Shown: positions 1-9,052, counted from the stretch's first letter. The stretch: 64,000 nucleotides of DNA from Fibrella aquatilis (GCF_017353255.1 NZ_JAFMYU010000002.1:1-64000); one strand, 5' to 3'. Notes: generated by a model from the letters alone, not told the origin. Numbers and translations: made by a program.

Positions 1-36
1 TACCGACCCGTCGGACCGCACTCATCACTTACCGTT
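1..36. repeat. Partial word-repeat element, cut by the window edge
   Basis: Read from the end of the next gene on the minus strand, the stop codon is followed by AACGGTAAGTGATGAGTG. This is the same word type as the arms of the hairpins at 37837-37934 and 51108-51199. The partner arm would lie outside the window. A small hairpin (CCGAC/GTCGG) is visible at 3-14. Confidence 0.5.
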
Positions 37-38
37 AT

Positions 39-1070
39 TTACGGCGCTAGCACCAGCTTGCCGAAGTTTTCGCCCGAAAACAGCTTTAGCAGCGTGGGGA
101 GGAAGTTTTCGATGCCGTGTTCCACCTGCACTTTGGGCGTTTTCATCGTGCCTTCCTGAATCCAGCCGGCCATTTCCTGAGCGGCAATGCTGTAGTGAGG
201 GGCGTTGTCGAATACCACAATACCCTCCATCCGGGCGCGGTTGACCAGCAGGGCCAGATAGTTTGATGGCCCTTTTACGGGCGTAGTATTATTGTATTGC
301 GAAATGGCCCCGCAGATCACGATCCGCGCCCGCAGCCGAATCTGGGTCAGCACGTCGTCCAGAATATCGCCCCCCACATTGTCGAAATACACGTCGATGC
401 CTTTGGGGCAGGCTTCGCGGAGAGCAGCGCGGACCGGCTGGGTTTTGTAGTTGATGCAGGCGTCGAAGCCCAGTTCATTCACGCAGTAAGCGCACTTTTC
501 ATCGTCGCCGGCAATGCCTACCACGCGGCAGCCTTTGATTTTGGCAATCTGCCCCACCACGCTGCCTACGGCCCCCGCTGCACCCGACACTACCACGGTC
601 TCGCCCGCTTTGGGTTGTCCCGTGTTGATTAACCCGAAATAGGCCGTCATGCCAGGCATACCCAGCGTGGCGAGGTACGTTTCCAGCGGTGCCAGGTTAG
701 TATCAACTTTGAGTAAATACGCCGGACTGGCGGGGTCGCTGGCCACGTTGCCATCGGCAAGAACGTATTGCTGCACGCCCAGCCCGCCCGTAACGTAGTC
801 GCCGACGGCAAAGGCGGGGTGTTTCGATTCGACCACCTGCCCGGCTGCCCCCGCCCGAAACACGTCGCCGATGCCGATGGGAGGGATATAGGATTTGCCC
901 TCGTTCATCCAGCCGCGCATGGCGGGGTCGAGAGAAATAAAGAGGGTTTTCACCAAAATCTGCCCATCCTCCAGGGGCGGTATCTCTACTGTATCAATCT
1001 CAAGGTTGGCGGGTTGGGGCATGCCCACTGGTCGCGATGCCAGTTTTACGCGGGTGTTTGAATAGGTCAT
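39..1070 (-). CDS. NADP-dependent zinc-free medium-chain oxidoreductase (CurA/prostaglandin-reductase-like)
   Basis: A 343-residue protein of the usual length for the zinc-free medium-chain dehydrogenase/reductase family that reduces enones with NADPH (curcumin reductase, 15-oxoprostaglandin 13-reductase, leukotriene B4 dehydrogenase). The N-terminal GroES-like half carries the SLDPAMRGWM signature near residue 50. The Rossmann half has the nucleotide-binding GAAGAVGS motif near residues 162-169, followed by FDNVGG and an ICGAISQYN segment, all typical of this subfamily. No structural or catalytic zinc cysteines are present, so it is not a classical alcohol dehydrogenase. The protein is cytosolic, with no signal peptide. 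The start is an ATG in good context. It lies 25 bp downstream of a small co-oriented gene, with which it probably shares a transcript. The physiological substrate cannot be read from the sequence. Confidence 0.9.
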   Translation of the reverse strand: MTYSNTRVKLASRPVGMPQPANLEIDTVEIPPLEDGQILVKTLFISLDPAMRGWMNEGKSYIPPIGIGDVFRAGAAGQVVESKHPAFAVGDYVTGGLGVQQYVLADGNVASDPASPAYLLKVDTNLAPLETYLATLGMPGMTAYFGLINTGQPKAGETVVVSGAAGAVGSVVGQIAKIKGCRVVGIAGDDEKCAYCVNELGFDACINYKTQPVRAALREACPKGIDVYFDNVGGDILDDVLTQIRLRARIVICGAISQYNNTTPVKGPSNYLALLVNRARMEGIVVFDNAPHYSIAAQEMAGWIQEGTMKTPKVQVEHGIENFLPTLLKLFSGENFGKLVLAP

Positions 1071-1095
1071 GTTGTTGGTTATTGGTGGTTAGTAG

Positions 1096-1335
1096 TCATT
1101 CGCTGCGCAGCCGCGCAAGCAGGGCGTCGCGGGTGGGGCGTTCGTTAACCACGTCGTAGCGCAGCCCTTCAAGGTCCAGCGCGTCCACAAAGGTGGCATA
1201 ATTGTCGACGGTAAATACGACGAGGTTGTCGAAGGGTTCATTAAACGGCTCAACCTCGGTTAGGCTGGCCTGTTTTTGCAAGGCCCGGTACGGCTCAGAC
1301 CGCAGGTCGTCTTGCTTGAGAATGAAGTACCACAT
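1096..1335 (-). CDS. Small hypothetical protein (79 aa)
   Basis: A 79-residue acidic soluble protein beginning MWYFILKQDDLR. No family was recognised. It has an ATG start, codon use like its GC-rich neighbours, and sits 25 bp upstream of the oxidoreductase gene in the same direction, which suggests a two-gene unit. There are no membrane segments, cysteine motifs or obvious repeats. The composition (many aromatic residues in the first half, charged C-terminus) looks like a compact alpha/beta domain, but no function is assigned. Confidence 0.6.
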   Translation of the reverse strand: MWYFILKQDDLRSEPYRALQKQASLTEVEPFNEPFDNLVVFTVDNYATFVDALDLEGLRYDVVNERPTRDALLARLRSE

Positions 1336-1435
1336 GTATTAATGTACGATTTATTAATTCTACCCAACGCGCACCCAACTATGCCCAACCTGTTGCATCT
1401 TGATTGGCCAATAACGTATTAAATCAACTGAATTC

Positions 1436-3013
1436 ATGGCCCGTTTCGACACCCTGGTTCCCCTGCCCGGCAGCGACAAAACTGCCCCCAACAGCGACCC
1501 ACTTAACACGCTCAAACCTACTGATGTTTTCGACGTAACCGTGCGTGTGAAACGCCGCCAGCCCATTGAATCGCTGGTGAGTACGGAGGCCACAGTGGCG
1601 CAGCCGCTTACGCAAAGTCAGTATACTGCGCAGTTTGGCGGCGACCCGGCTACGTTGCGGCTGGTAGAAGATTACCTGCACACACAGGGGCTGAGTACGG
1701 TGCTGCTTAGCGCGGCCCGACGCAGTGTGATTGTGCGGGGCACGGTGGCTCAGTTCAGTGCGGCTTTTGGCGTATCACTGGCCAACTACAAAGCACCCGA
1801 CGGTACCGTTTTTCGAGGGCGTAGTGGCCCTGTGCAGGTACCCGCTGAACTGGTTGACTTACTCGAAGGTGTATTCGGGCTGGATAACCGCCCGGCGGCC
1901 ACGGCCCATTTCCAGGTGCTGCGGAAAGAGGCGGGCGGCATTGCCAACCCCCGTGCCGTCACCACGTCGTTTAACCCCAATCAACTGGCCAACATTTATA
2001 ACTACCCCACCGGCGTAACGGGCAAAGGCCAGCGCATTGCCATTATTGAACTGGGGGGTGGTTTCCGGCCCGCCGACATCACGGCCTATTTCAAAAGCCT
2101 CGGCCTGAAGGCCCCTGTGGTCAAGGCTGTATCGGTCGATGGTGGGGTCAACAGTCCCAGTACTGCCAACAGTGCCGACGGCGAAGTGATGCTTGATATC
2201 GAAGTGGCGGGGGCCGTAGCGCCGGGTGCTCAGCTGATTGTTTACTTCGCGCCTAACACCGACAAAGGATTTCTGGACGCCATCACCACCGCCCTGCACG
2301 ATACCGTCAATAAGCCGTCGGTGATCTCGATTAGCTGGGGTGCCGCCGAAAAAAACTGGACCGCCCAGTCGCTAACCACGTTCAACCAGGCGTTTCAGGG
2401 GGCCGCTGCGCTGGGCATCACCGTCTGTGCGGCGGCGGGCGACACCGGGTCGGGCGATGGCGTAAACGATGGGAAAGCCCACGTCGATTTTCCGGCTTCA
2501 AGCCCGTTTGTGCTGGCCTGCGGGGGGACTAATTTGAAGACCAACGGCAACGTAATCATCTCCGAAACCGTCTGGCACGCCAGTAAAGACAGCGCCACCG
2601 GCGGGGGCATCAGCGACGCCTTCGACCTGCCCGACTACCAGCAAAAAGCCGGGGTGCCACCTTCCGTTAACGACGGCAAGCGCGTTGGCCGCGGCCTGCC
2701 CGACGTATCGGCCGTGGCCGACCCCGCTACAGGCTACAACGTCCGGGTGGATGGGCAGAATATGGTCATTGGGGGTACTAGCGCGGTGTCACCTCTTATG
2801 GCGGGGTTGGTAGCCCTGCTTAACCAGCAGCGGGCCAAACCGGTGGGTTTCCTGAATCCCATTCTTTACGCTAACCCCGCCGTTTGCCGCGACATCACCC
2901 AGGGCGACAACATCACCGTGGCGGGCAACAAAGGCTACAAAGCCCAACCCGGCTGGGACGCCGCCACCGGCCTTGGCGTAGTGGATGGGCAGAAGCTGGC
3001 GAAAGCGATCTGA
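1436..3013 (+). CDS. S53 family serine-carboxyl peptidase (sedolisin/kumamolisin-like)
   Basis: A 525-residue endopeptidase of the sedolisin family, which hydrolyses proteins with a Ser-Glu-Asp triad, usually at acid pH. Residues 1-165 look like the pro-kumamolisin activation domain (LTQSQYTAQFG, VRGTVAQFSAAFGVSL). The catalytic part shows Glu250 and Asp254 in GEVMLDIEV, the oxyanion Asp336 in AAGDTGSGDG, and the nucleophile Ser449 in GGTSAVSP. The calcium-site region near the C-terminus is recognisable (CRDITQGDN, GWDAATGLGV). The length is normal for pro-enzyme plus catalytic domain. No signal peptide is visible after the ATG, so the export route is unclear. The gene faces the thioesterase gene, and its stop codon overlaps the hairpin at 3012-3117. 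Confidence 0.93.
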   Translation: MARFDTLVPLPGSDKTAPNSDPLNTLKPTDVFDVTVRVKRRQPIESLVSTEATVAQPLTQSQYTAQFGGDPATLRLVEDYLHTQGLSTVLLSAARRSVIVRGTVAQFSAAFGVSLANYKAPDGTVFRGRSGPVQVPAELVDLLEGVFGLDNRPAATAHFQVLRKEAGGIANPRAVTTSFNPNQLANIYNYPTGVTGKGQRIAIIELGGGFRPADITAYFKSLGLKAPVVKAVSVDGGVNSPSTANSADGEVMLDIEVAGAVAPGAQLIVYFAPNTDKGFLDAITTALHDTVNKPSVISISWGAAEKNWTAQSLTTFNQAFQGAAALGITVCAAAGDTGSGDGVNDGKAHVDFPASSPFVLACGGTNLKTNGNVIISETVWHASKDSATGGGISDAFDLPDYQQKAGVPPSVNDGKRVGRGLPDVSAVADPATGYNVRVDGQNMVIGGTSAVSPLMAGLVALLNQQRAKPVGFLNPILYANPAVCRDITQGDNITVAGNKGYKAQPGWDAATGLGVVDGQKLAKAI

Positions 3014-3117
3014 TTTACGAATTACGATGTACGATTTATTGCTGACGCCGAAGTACGCTGGCTTAGCCCAAGTGCGTCAGCAATAAATCGTAAATCGTAC
3101 ATCGTAATTCGTAAATC
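3012..3117. repeat. Word-repeat inverted repeat between convergent genes
   Basis: The left arm 3012-3048 and right arm 3074-3117 are complementary. The outer words are GATTTACGAATTACGATG-like and the inner stem is GCTGACGC/GCGTCAGC. The right arm carries one extra 7-bp CGATTTA unit, so the arms differ by exactly one word. The element overlaps the TGA of the protease gene and touches the TAG of the thioesterase gene. It could act as a bidirectional terminator, but it has no terminal T-run. Confidence 0.9.
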
Positions 3118-3677
3118 TAAAACCCTACCACACACCGCTCTCCGGCCAGCGCGGCCATATTTTCTTGCAGGAGCATAGCCGTACGGGCATTGTCGAAATG
3201 CTGGCTGTAGGCGGCGCGGAGTTCTTTGCGTTTCATGGCCTCCAGAAAACGGCGGGCGTCGTCGGGGGTTTCCAGCAGCAGGGGAGGCACCTCGGTAGGC
3301 TCGCCCGCTTCGTTTTTGGCCACCATCGTGAAGTAGGAGGTGTTGGTATGCTTCACCACGCCCGTCTTCACGTTTTCGGCAATAACCTTGATCCCCACCA
3401 CCAGCGATGTGCGCCCCACGTAATTGACCGACCCCATCAGCGATACTAACTCGCCTACCTCAACCGGTTGCCGGAAATTGACCCCGTCTACCGACACCGT
3501 TACGCAGTATTCGCCCGCGTGTTTGGCGGCACAGGCGTAGGCTACTTTATCCATCAGCGAGAGTAACGTGCCGCCGTGAATTTTGCCGCCAAAGTTGGCG
3601 TAGGCCGGAATCATCAGTTCGGTCAGGGTCGTCTGCGAATGACGAACGGCGCGGGGGGCGTGTGTGGAATCGGGCAT
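3117..3677 (-). CDS. Acyl-CoA thioesterase, hotdog fold
   Basis: A 186-residue single-hotdog acyl-CoA thioesterase of the YciA/BFIT-like group, expected to hydrolyse acyl-CoA to free acid and CoA in the cytosol. The hotdog signature runs from about residue 20 to 130: NFGGKIHGGTLLSLMDKVAYACA, the central VTVSVDGVNFRQPVEVGEL, then SYFTMVAKNEAGEPTEVPPL. A C-terminal helical extension of about 40 residues follows. An upstream in-frame ATG at 3692 would add five residues. I prefer the ATG at 3677 because the well-formed promoter at 3701-3730 would leave almost no leader for the longer form. The gene is probably monocistronic and convergent with the S53 protease gene. The acyl chain preference cannot be read. 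Confidence 0.88.
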   Translation of the reverse strand: MPDSTHAPRAVRHSQTTLTELMIPAYANFGGKIHGGTLLSLMDKVAYACAAKHAGEYCVTVSVDGVNFRQPVEVGELVSLMGSVNYVGRTSLVVGIKVIAENVKTGVVKHTNTSYFTMVAKNEAGEPTEVPPLLLETPDDARRFLEAMKRKELRAAYSQHFDNARTAMLLQENMAALAGERCVVGF

Positions 3678-3700
3678 GAATGGCCGGAGCATATGGGCTG

Positions 3701-3730
3701 CAAAAATAGGCCACTACAGAGCTGATTCAA
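3701..3730 (-). promoter_or_regulatory. Bacteroidota-type promoter of the thioesterase gene
   Basis: On the minus strand TTG is followed after exactly 19 nt by TATTTTTG, matching the -33 TTG / -7 TAnnTTTG consensus of the Bacteroidota primary sigma factor. The predicted transcription start lies a few nucleotides downstream, leaving a leader of about 15-20 nt to the ATG at 3677. Confidence 0.65.
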
Positions 3731-3748
3731 GCATTTTCAGCATAACTA

Positions 3749-4540
3749 TCACCGGGTGCGGATGACGTGCAGCCGGTTGAGCAGCGATTTATGTGTGCCA
3801 CCGGGCAGGGGTAGGGGGGCGCTACAATGCGCCAGCGTGATTTGGTGCGCTTCGACCCGGTCAATGTGCGTTAGGTTGACGATCAGTGATTTCGACAACC
3901 GCAGGAAAAGCCGGGGTGATAGGTGGTTTCCCCAATAGCCCAAATTGCCCGTCAGTATCAGTGGTTTTTCTCCTTTTCCTTCTGGTATCAGCCGTTTTGT
4001 TGCCGGGGCAGTTAGAAAGACAGACGTGAAATTACCGGCTGCCTGTAGGTACAAAATCTCCGTCTGCTGGACACGCGCATATCCCTTTTCGGTCGGCAAA
4101 TACACGGGTTCTTCGGTAGCTCCCGCCCTTATCGGTTCACTCTGCTGAAAATTATGCAGGGCCAATTGCACTTGTTGTACCAATTCCCGTGGGCGCAGGG
4201 GTTTAGTCAAAAAAGCAAACGGATTGGTTGTTTTGGCCCGCTCAAAGGTGGCCTCGTCGGTGTTGCCAGTGAGGTAAATCAGGGGCATCCACGTATGGCG
4301 GAGCAGGGCACGAGCTGTGGCAACGCCATCGAGTTCAGGTAGACAGGTGTCGGCACTGCCTGCCAGGTTAATATCGACCACAGCAGCTTGTGCCGTACTA
4401 CATGCAATAAGCCGAATCGCGTCCTGGTAAGTACGGGCAATGCCACAAATGCCAAAGCCTGCCCCAACCAGGGCTTCTTCAATGGCCACCGCCATCAGCA
4501 ACTCATCTTCGACAATCAGAATCTGTAAAGGTTGTTTCAT
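3749..4540 (-). CDS. LytTR-family response regulator
   Basis: A 263-residue DNA-binding response regulator. The N-terminal receiver domain (residues 5-128) has the acidic pair Glu11/Asp12, phospho-acceptor Asp56 in VVDINLAG, Thr91 and Lys113 in LTKP. The C-terminal LytTR domain (about residues 148-260) includes ILYLQAAGNFTSVFL and RLSKSLIVNLTHIDRVE. It should receive phosphate from the kinase encoded immediately upstream. The two genes overlap by 4 bp (ATGA), indicating translational coupling. A second kinase/LytTR pair follows in the same orientation a little further upstream. Target genes cannot be deduced. Confidence 0.93.
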   Translation of the reverse strand: MKQPLQILIVEDELLMAVAIEEALVGAGFGICGIARTYQDAIRLIACSTAQAAVVDINLAGSADTCLPELDGVATARALLRHTWMPLIYLTGNTDEATFERAKTTNPFAFLTKPLRPRELVQQVQLALHNFQQSEPIRAGATEEPVYLPTEKGYARVQQTEILYLQAAGNFTSVFLTAPATKRLIPEGKGEKPLILTGNLGYWGNHLSPRLFLRLSKSLIVNLTHIDRVEAHQITLAHCSAPLPLPGGTHKSLLNRLHVIRTR

Positions 4541-6213
4541 AACGATAAATCAAACGTGAATCCGGGCGGGCCACTAACGGTATAACTGCCTTCTAGTTGC
4601 CCTACCTGGATGGCAATGAGATACATTCCAAAACCAGCCTCACCTACCGTTGGGGCGATACCTGGACCGTTGTCTTGAACTCGTAACCGCAACCGGCCTG
4701 CCTCCTGCCAGCAACGTATATGAAGCATCGGCGCTGGATTATTGGGGAAAGCATACTTGCAAGAATTCGTAATTAACTCATTGATAATTAGTGCAATAGG
4801 AATGGTCTGATTGGGCTGTATAGGTACGTTGGTAAGGTCATAGTCGGGCTGTATACTGTCGTAGCCGTAGCTACGTAGAATCCCCCCCGCCAGGTCGGGA
4901 ATGATGACAGTCAGGCCCAGGTTCATCAGTTTCTTGGTATCGTAGAGTTTCTGGCTCAGCGCGGCCATAGTATGTACCCGCAACTGACTTTCTTCCATGG
5001 CGCGCCTAGCATCAGCATCGACTAGCCGGTTCGATTGCAGGCTGAGCAGGCTTGTAATGTTCTGGTAATGGTTTTTCATCTGGTGGCTTTGCTCGTCTAC
5101 TAACTGTGCATTTTGCCGACTGATGCGTTTATTGGTTTGGTTGAGCCGGTAAAATACCGTACCAAAAGCAGCAGCCAGAGCCAGCAGCCCCACGGTTGCG
5201 AAAGTGTACTGTCGTTGTACTTGCAACCGGCTATCACGTAGCGCCAGTTCGGTGCGTTGACTAGCCAGCATGGCTTCTCGCCGTTCAGTCTCGTACATCA
5301 CATTTTGTCGGGCGATGTTAGCCCGTTGGTCGGCAGTCAATGTAGCGTGGCTTAGCGAGTCGGCCGTTTTCAGCCGAGTATAAGCCAGTTGCCATTGACC
5401 CTTCTTTTGGTGCCAGATAGCCCAGTTGTAATGAACAGTGGTTCGTACGGGGGCATCGACTAGCTTCTGGGTTTGACAAATAGAATCAGCTTTCAACAGA
5501 TGAGCATAAGACATTGACAACTGTTTGATGGCCATGTAACTGGTAAACAAAGTGTTATGTAAAACAACCTGGTTGTTTGATCCTTTTTCCTGCTCATACA
5601 TTGCCAGTGCATAGGTGAGGAGCGGAATGGCCTTGCGGGGTTGCCGTACTGACAGCATGCAACCCCAGTTGTAGCGCACGCCCGCCAATTCTTTGGGGTT
5701 AGCTAGTGTCAGGGCAATGGCTTCGGCTTTTTCTACGTACAAAAGCGCACTATCGGCAGAAGCCTTCAGCGATTTGTCGACGGAGGTGTCTTGCGCACAT
5801 TGCCAGTGCAGGCCGCTCAACATAACGTAGCTGCTCATCAGGCTGTGCGGGTGATTCAATTGTCGGCTGTTGGCCAGTGCCCGCCTAGCATAGCCGAAGG
5901 CATCACTAAAATTGCCAACCGTGGCCCCATCGCCGGTTAGTTGAACATACACTTTATTGAGGTTGACAGATGGGCCGCGTGGCTCCCAGATTTTAAGAGC
6001 GTAGAGGAACCACTTTCGTGAAGTCGCATAATCGCCGGAGGCCCGGAACCGCTTGCCCATCAGGTAGGCAGCGTCGGCCATGGCCAGGGTATCATGTTGC
6101 GCCAATGCGTGGCGGTACTGGGCCTGGGCCTGGGCGAGTTTGGGATGTACAGAGGGCTGCGCCAGCAGTGTTGCCGACAGTATCAACAGGGGCAGGACAA
6201 CAAGATGGCTCAT
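4537..6213 (-). CDS. TPR-containing sensor histidine kinase, HisKA_2/HWE-like type
   Basis: A 558-residue membrane kinase. A signal peptide (MSHLVVLPLLILSATLLAQ) is followed by a periplasmic TPR-like helical region of about 300 residues. A transmembrane helix (YTFATVGLLALAAAFGTVF) lies near residues 335-355, with a short coiled coil after it. The dimerisation/phospho-acceptor box is SHQMKNHYQNITSLLSL with His377, as in HisKA_2 kinases. The ATPase domain has the N-box LIINELITNSCKYAF and the G-box DNGPGIA. The start was set at the ATG at 6213; a TTG at 6228 is also in frame but leaves a less typical signal peptide. It overlaps the downstream LytTR regulator gene by 4 bp. Pairing a HisKA_2-type kinase with LytTR output is common in Cytophagales. 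The ligand is unknown. Confidence 0.9.
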   Translation of the reverse strand: MSHLVVLPLLILSATLLAQPSVHPKLAQAQAQYRHALAQHDTLAMADAAYLMGKRFRASGDYATSRKWFLYALKIWEPRGPSVNLNKVYVQLTGDGATVGNFSDAFGYARRALANSRQLNHPHSLMSSYVMLSGLHWQCAQDTSVDKSLKASADSALLYVEKAEAIALTLANPKELAGVRYNWGCMLSVRQPRKAIPLLTYALAMYEQEKGSNNQVVLHNTLFTSYMAIKQLSMSYAHLLKADSICQTQKLVDAPVRTTVHYNWAIWHQKKGQWQLAYTRLKTADSLSHATLTADQRANIARQNVMYETERREAMLASQRTELALRDSRLQVQRQYTFATVGLLALAAAFGTVFYRLNQTNKRISRQNAQLVDEQSHQMKNHYQNITSLLSLQSNRLVDADARRAMEESQLRVHTMAALSQKLYDTKKLMNLGLTVIIPDLAGGILRSYGYDSIQPDYDLTNVPIQPNQTIPIALIINELITNSCKYAFPNNPAPMLHIRCWQEAGRLRLRVQDNGPGIAPTVGEAGFGMYLIAIQVGQLEGSYTVSGPPGFTFDLSL

Positions 6214-6242
6214 GGGGTGTGGCAGCAACAGAAGCTATCCTA

Positions 6243-6273
6243 TAAACCTACAAACTTGTCTGCATACGATCAA
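6243..6273 (-). promoter_or_regulatory. Possible promoter of the kinase/LytTR operon
   Basis: On the minus strand TTG is followed after 20 nt by TAGGTTTA, one mismatch from TAnnTTTG. The position gives a leader of about 25 nt to the ATG at 6213, which supports that start over the upstream TTG. Confidence 0.4.
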
Positions 6274-6328
6274 TAGCTCAAGCAGTTAGTGGAGGAAAAA
6301 CGGGCATCGGTAGCGGTGAGAGACGTGA

Positions 6329-7144
6329 TTAAAATGACCCAAGTTGTGTACGCCGTTTAAAGTTTGCTTTGTGCCGGTCTGATACGATGAGTTCGGTGCC
6401 GTCGGTCATGATGACGGTCCCACCCCGCCCGTTGATATACTCTTTCAGATACGTTAGGTTGATGAGGCGACTTTCGTGAATCCGGCAAAAGGCAGGATCG
6501 TTCAACGACTTCTCAAACTCATCGAGCGTATGCGTGAGTCTGCCGAGTACGTTATCGACCAACTTGATTTCCTTCAAACCTAACTCGTTTTCGACCATCT
6601 TTTTTTCCCGAAGGCCATACAGGTTGAGGCAGCCTCGCTCCGTATCGGTCTGACAGTATTCAATGTCGCCTACGGCAATATAGACGCGGCCACTACCAAC
6701 GGGAATACTGACTTTACCAACCCGACGTTGCTGATTATCAACTGATTGAATTATCTGTTGCCGGTATTCTGTGCGGTCATGCACCGAGCGGGACTGTACT
6801 TTTTCGACCGCTTTTCTCAATCGGTCGGGGTCAATGGGTTTCAGCAGGTAATCGACGGCATTGGCCTGAAACGCCCGGAGCGCATAGGTGTCGTAGGCCG
6901 TGCTAAACACCACGTCGAAGGTGATATCGGGTACGCCGGCCAGCAGGTCGAAGCCTGTTCTATCGCCGAGGTGAACATCCAGAAAAACCAGGTCGGGCTG
7001 TTGCGTGTCAATAGCCAGCAGGGCAGATTCTACGGTCTGGCAACGGCCCACCACCTGCACCGTGGTGGAGCAGTAATGTGCCAGCAGTTTTTCAAGCTTG
7101 TCCAGGCTGGGGTTTTCGTCGTCAATAAGCAGGGTTCGGAGCAT
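6329..7144 (-). CDS. LytTR-family response regulator (LytR/AgrA type)
   Basis: A 271-residue regulator. The receiver domain (residues 1-118) has Asp8/Asp9, phospho-acceptor Asp56 in LVFLDVHLG, Thr82 and Lys102 in LLKPID. The LytTR DNA-binding domain (about residues 150-262) has VSIPVGSGRVYIAVGDIEYCQTD and CRIHESRLINLTYLKEYINGRGG. It starts 12 bp after the stop of the LytS-type kinase gene in the same direction, so the pair is an operon. The regulator at 3749-4540 is a paralogue with low similarity, so the two systems are likely independent rather than a recent duplication. Confidence 0.93.
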   Translation of the reverse strand: MLRTLLIDDENPSLDKLEKLLAHYCSTTVQVVGRCQTVESALLAIDTQQPDLVFLDVHLGDRTGFDLLAGVPDITFDVVFSTAYDTYALRAFQANAVDYLLKPIDPDRLRKAVEKVQSRSVHDRTEYRQQIIQSVDNQQRRVGKVSIPVGSGRVYIAVGDIEYCQTDTERGCLNLYGLREKKMVENELGLKEIKLVDNVLGRLTHTLDEFEKSLNDPAFCRIHESRLINLTYLKEYINGRGGTVIMTDGTELIVSDRHKANFKRRTQLGSF

Positions 7145-7156
7145 ATCGGTAGGGGA

Positions 7157-8989
7157 CTAGGCAATACTCAGCGGTAGGCCAACGGTTGCTTCGGTACCGT
7201 CCGTTCGGTCGGCGAGCGTTACGTACCCATTTGCTTTTTTCAGCCGGTTGATAATCTCGATTCGGGCCTGAGTGATGTTCAGGCCATGCGATTTGCGGGT
7301 GGGTTGGGCCTGCTTTTCCTGCGCGGCCCGTTTGCGCCCAATGCCGTTGTCGGTGACGGAACAGACGAGCATGTCGCCCTCTTGCCGCACCCGGATGGTA
7401 ATCAGGCCGTCTGCTTCTCTCATAGCCAGACCGTGCCAGATGCTATTTTCTACGAATGGTTGAAGCAATAGCGGCGGAATCTGGGTACGTTGCGGGTCGA
7501 GGGCTGGGTCAATCTCGATCCGGTAAGTAAACCGATGGTCGAGCCGCAGGCTTTCCAATTCCATGTATAGTTCCAGCGTGGCCATGTCTTCTGCCAGGGG
7601 GGTCTCTTTGCGGTCCGAATCATCGAGAATAGCCCGCATCAGGCTGGCGAACTTGGCCAGGTAGCGATCAGCGGTAAAGGGATCGTTGTTCAGTACATAG
7701 TTGCTGATCGAATTAAGCGCGTTGAAGATAAAATGCGGGTTGATCTGCGAACGCAGTACGTCGAGTTTGGTATCGGCAATGAGCGTATCGAACCTGACGG
7801 CTTTTACCTGCTCATCGGCATCGCGTTTGCGTTTATAGAACAGAAAACTGACCCCCGCCGCCAGCATTAGTGCGCCAGCCCCACCCATGATGGCATTGCG
7901 TTTAGTTTGTTGCTGCTGCAATTCGGCAGTGTGTTGTGCGTTCAGGACGGCAGTTCGTTTCTCCTGCTCGAAGCGTTCTTCCAGCCGGGCAATCTCAGCT
8001 TTCTTTTCATCGCTCATCAGGCTGTCGCGCAGGGACGTTGCTTTGTCGAGATTTGTGATTGCCAACTGCTTTTTCCCTTGGGCAATGTAGATGTAGCCTA
8101 GCAGTTGCGCGATCTGCCGTTGACTTTCCATCATATTTAACTCCTGAGCCAGTTTCATAGCCTGTTTGGCATGTTGCTCGGCTTCATCGAAGCGCTCGAA
8201 TTCCCAAAGTACATCAGCCACGCCTGCCTCCAGCATCGAAGAAATCTGTCTATCACCTGCCTTTTCAGCGTTGACGATGCCTTTCTTAAACAACTCAATA
8301 GATTTTGTTGGCTGTTTGAAGTTCGTGTGGGCAATACCCAAACTGTTCAGCGCATAGGCTGCAACCTGATAATCGTGGTCGGTTTCGGCCTGCGCCAGAC
8401 TACGGCTGACAAACGTAATGCCTTTCTCGAACGCACGTTTCCGAAAATATGCCTCACCTAAATTGAGCAGCGCGATGCGTTCCTCCCGCCGCAGGTCGGG
8501 GCGTTTTAGCCGTTGCACTGTGTTCAGAAACTGCGTGAACGCCACAATCGCCTTATCATAATCCTGCACGTTGAGGTAAATGGTGCCGAGGTTGTTTTGC
8601 TCGGTGGCCTCAAATAAAGTACGTTGGTCCGGGCTTTTTATGGCATGGCTTGCGGCAAGCGCTTTGTGATGGTAGTCAACCGCTTTGGCGTATGCACCCG
8701 CTGACATCTCGATTTTGCCAAGCTGCCGGTAAGCCGCAGCAACGCCCATCGGCCAGTTTATGGTCTGCGCCAGCCTCAGGCTTTCGTCGGCGTAGCGGAT
8801 AGCTTCTTTAGGTTCTATGGTGGTCATGGCATCGCCTAGCGTGACCAGCAACTTCACCCGCGTAGTATCTTTTTTCAGATACAGCTTACTCTGTTTTTTC
8901 AGGGAATCGAGTTGCTGTGGCGTAACCTGCGCGGAGGCTGAAAACGCAGCAAGCAGACCGGTCAAAAGTAGACAGATATGGTAGTTCAT
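7157..8989 (-). CDS. TPR-containing sensor histidine kinase, LytS/YehU (His_kinase) type
   Basis: A 610-residue kinase. A signal peptide (MNYHICLLLTGLLAAFSASAQ) is followed by about six TPR units over residues 30-330 (AAYRQLGKIEMSAGAYAKAV, YALNSLGIAHTNF), a coiled coil and one membrane helix (NAIMGGAGALMLAAGVSFLF) near 365. The His_kinase phospho-acceptor box SQINPHFIFNALNSISNYV has His419, with the ATPase N-box LLLQPFVENSIWHGL and G-box DNGIGRKRA. The upstream TTG at 9028 and ATG at 9007 are possible starts. The ATG at 8989 gives a textbook signal peptide and is preferred. It is coupled to the LytTR gene 12 bp downstream. TPR-kinase/LytTR pairs are a Bacteroidota speciality, with unknown ligands. 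Confidence 0.92.
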   Translation of the reverse strand: MNYHICLLLTGLLAAFSASAQVTPQQLDSLKKQSKLYLKKDTTRVKLLVTLGDAMTTIEPKEAIRYADESLRLAQTINWPMGVAAAYRQLGKIEMSAGAYAKAVDYHHKALAASHAIKSPDQRTLFEATEQNNLGTIYLNVQDYDKAIVAFTQFLNTVQRLKRPDLRREERIALLNLGEAYFRKRAFEKGITFVSRSLAQAETDHDYQVAAYALNSLGIAHTNFKQPTKSIELFKKGIVNAEKAGDRQISSMLEAGVADVLWEFERFDEAEQHAKQAMKLAQELNMMESQRQIAQLLGYIYIAQGKKQLAITNLDKATSLRDSLMSDEKKAEIARLEERFEQEKRTAVLNAQHTAELQQQQTKRNAIMGGAGALMLAAGVSFLFYKRKRDADEQVKAVRFDTLIADTKLDVLRSQINPHFIFNALNSISNYVLNNDPFTADRYLAKFASLMRAILDDSDRKETPLAEDMATLELYMELESLRLDHRFTYRIEIDPALDPQRTQIPPLLLQPFVENSIWHGLAMREADGLITIRVRQEGDMLVCSVTDNGIGRKRAAQEKQAQPTRKSHGLNITQARIEIINRLKKANGYVTLADRTDGTEATVGLPLSIA

Positions 8990-9052
8990 GAGTGGGTGGA
9001 GGAACATAGGTGTGATATAATGACTCAAGCTACTCAGCCAAGGTCAGTTACG

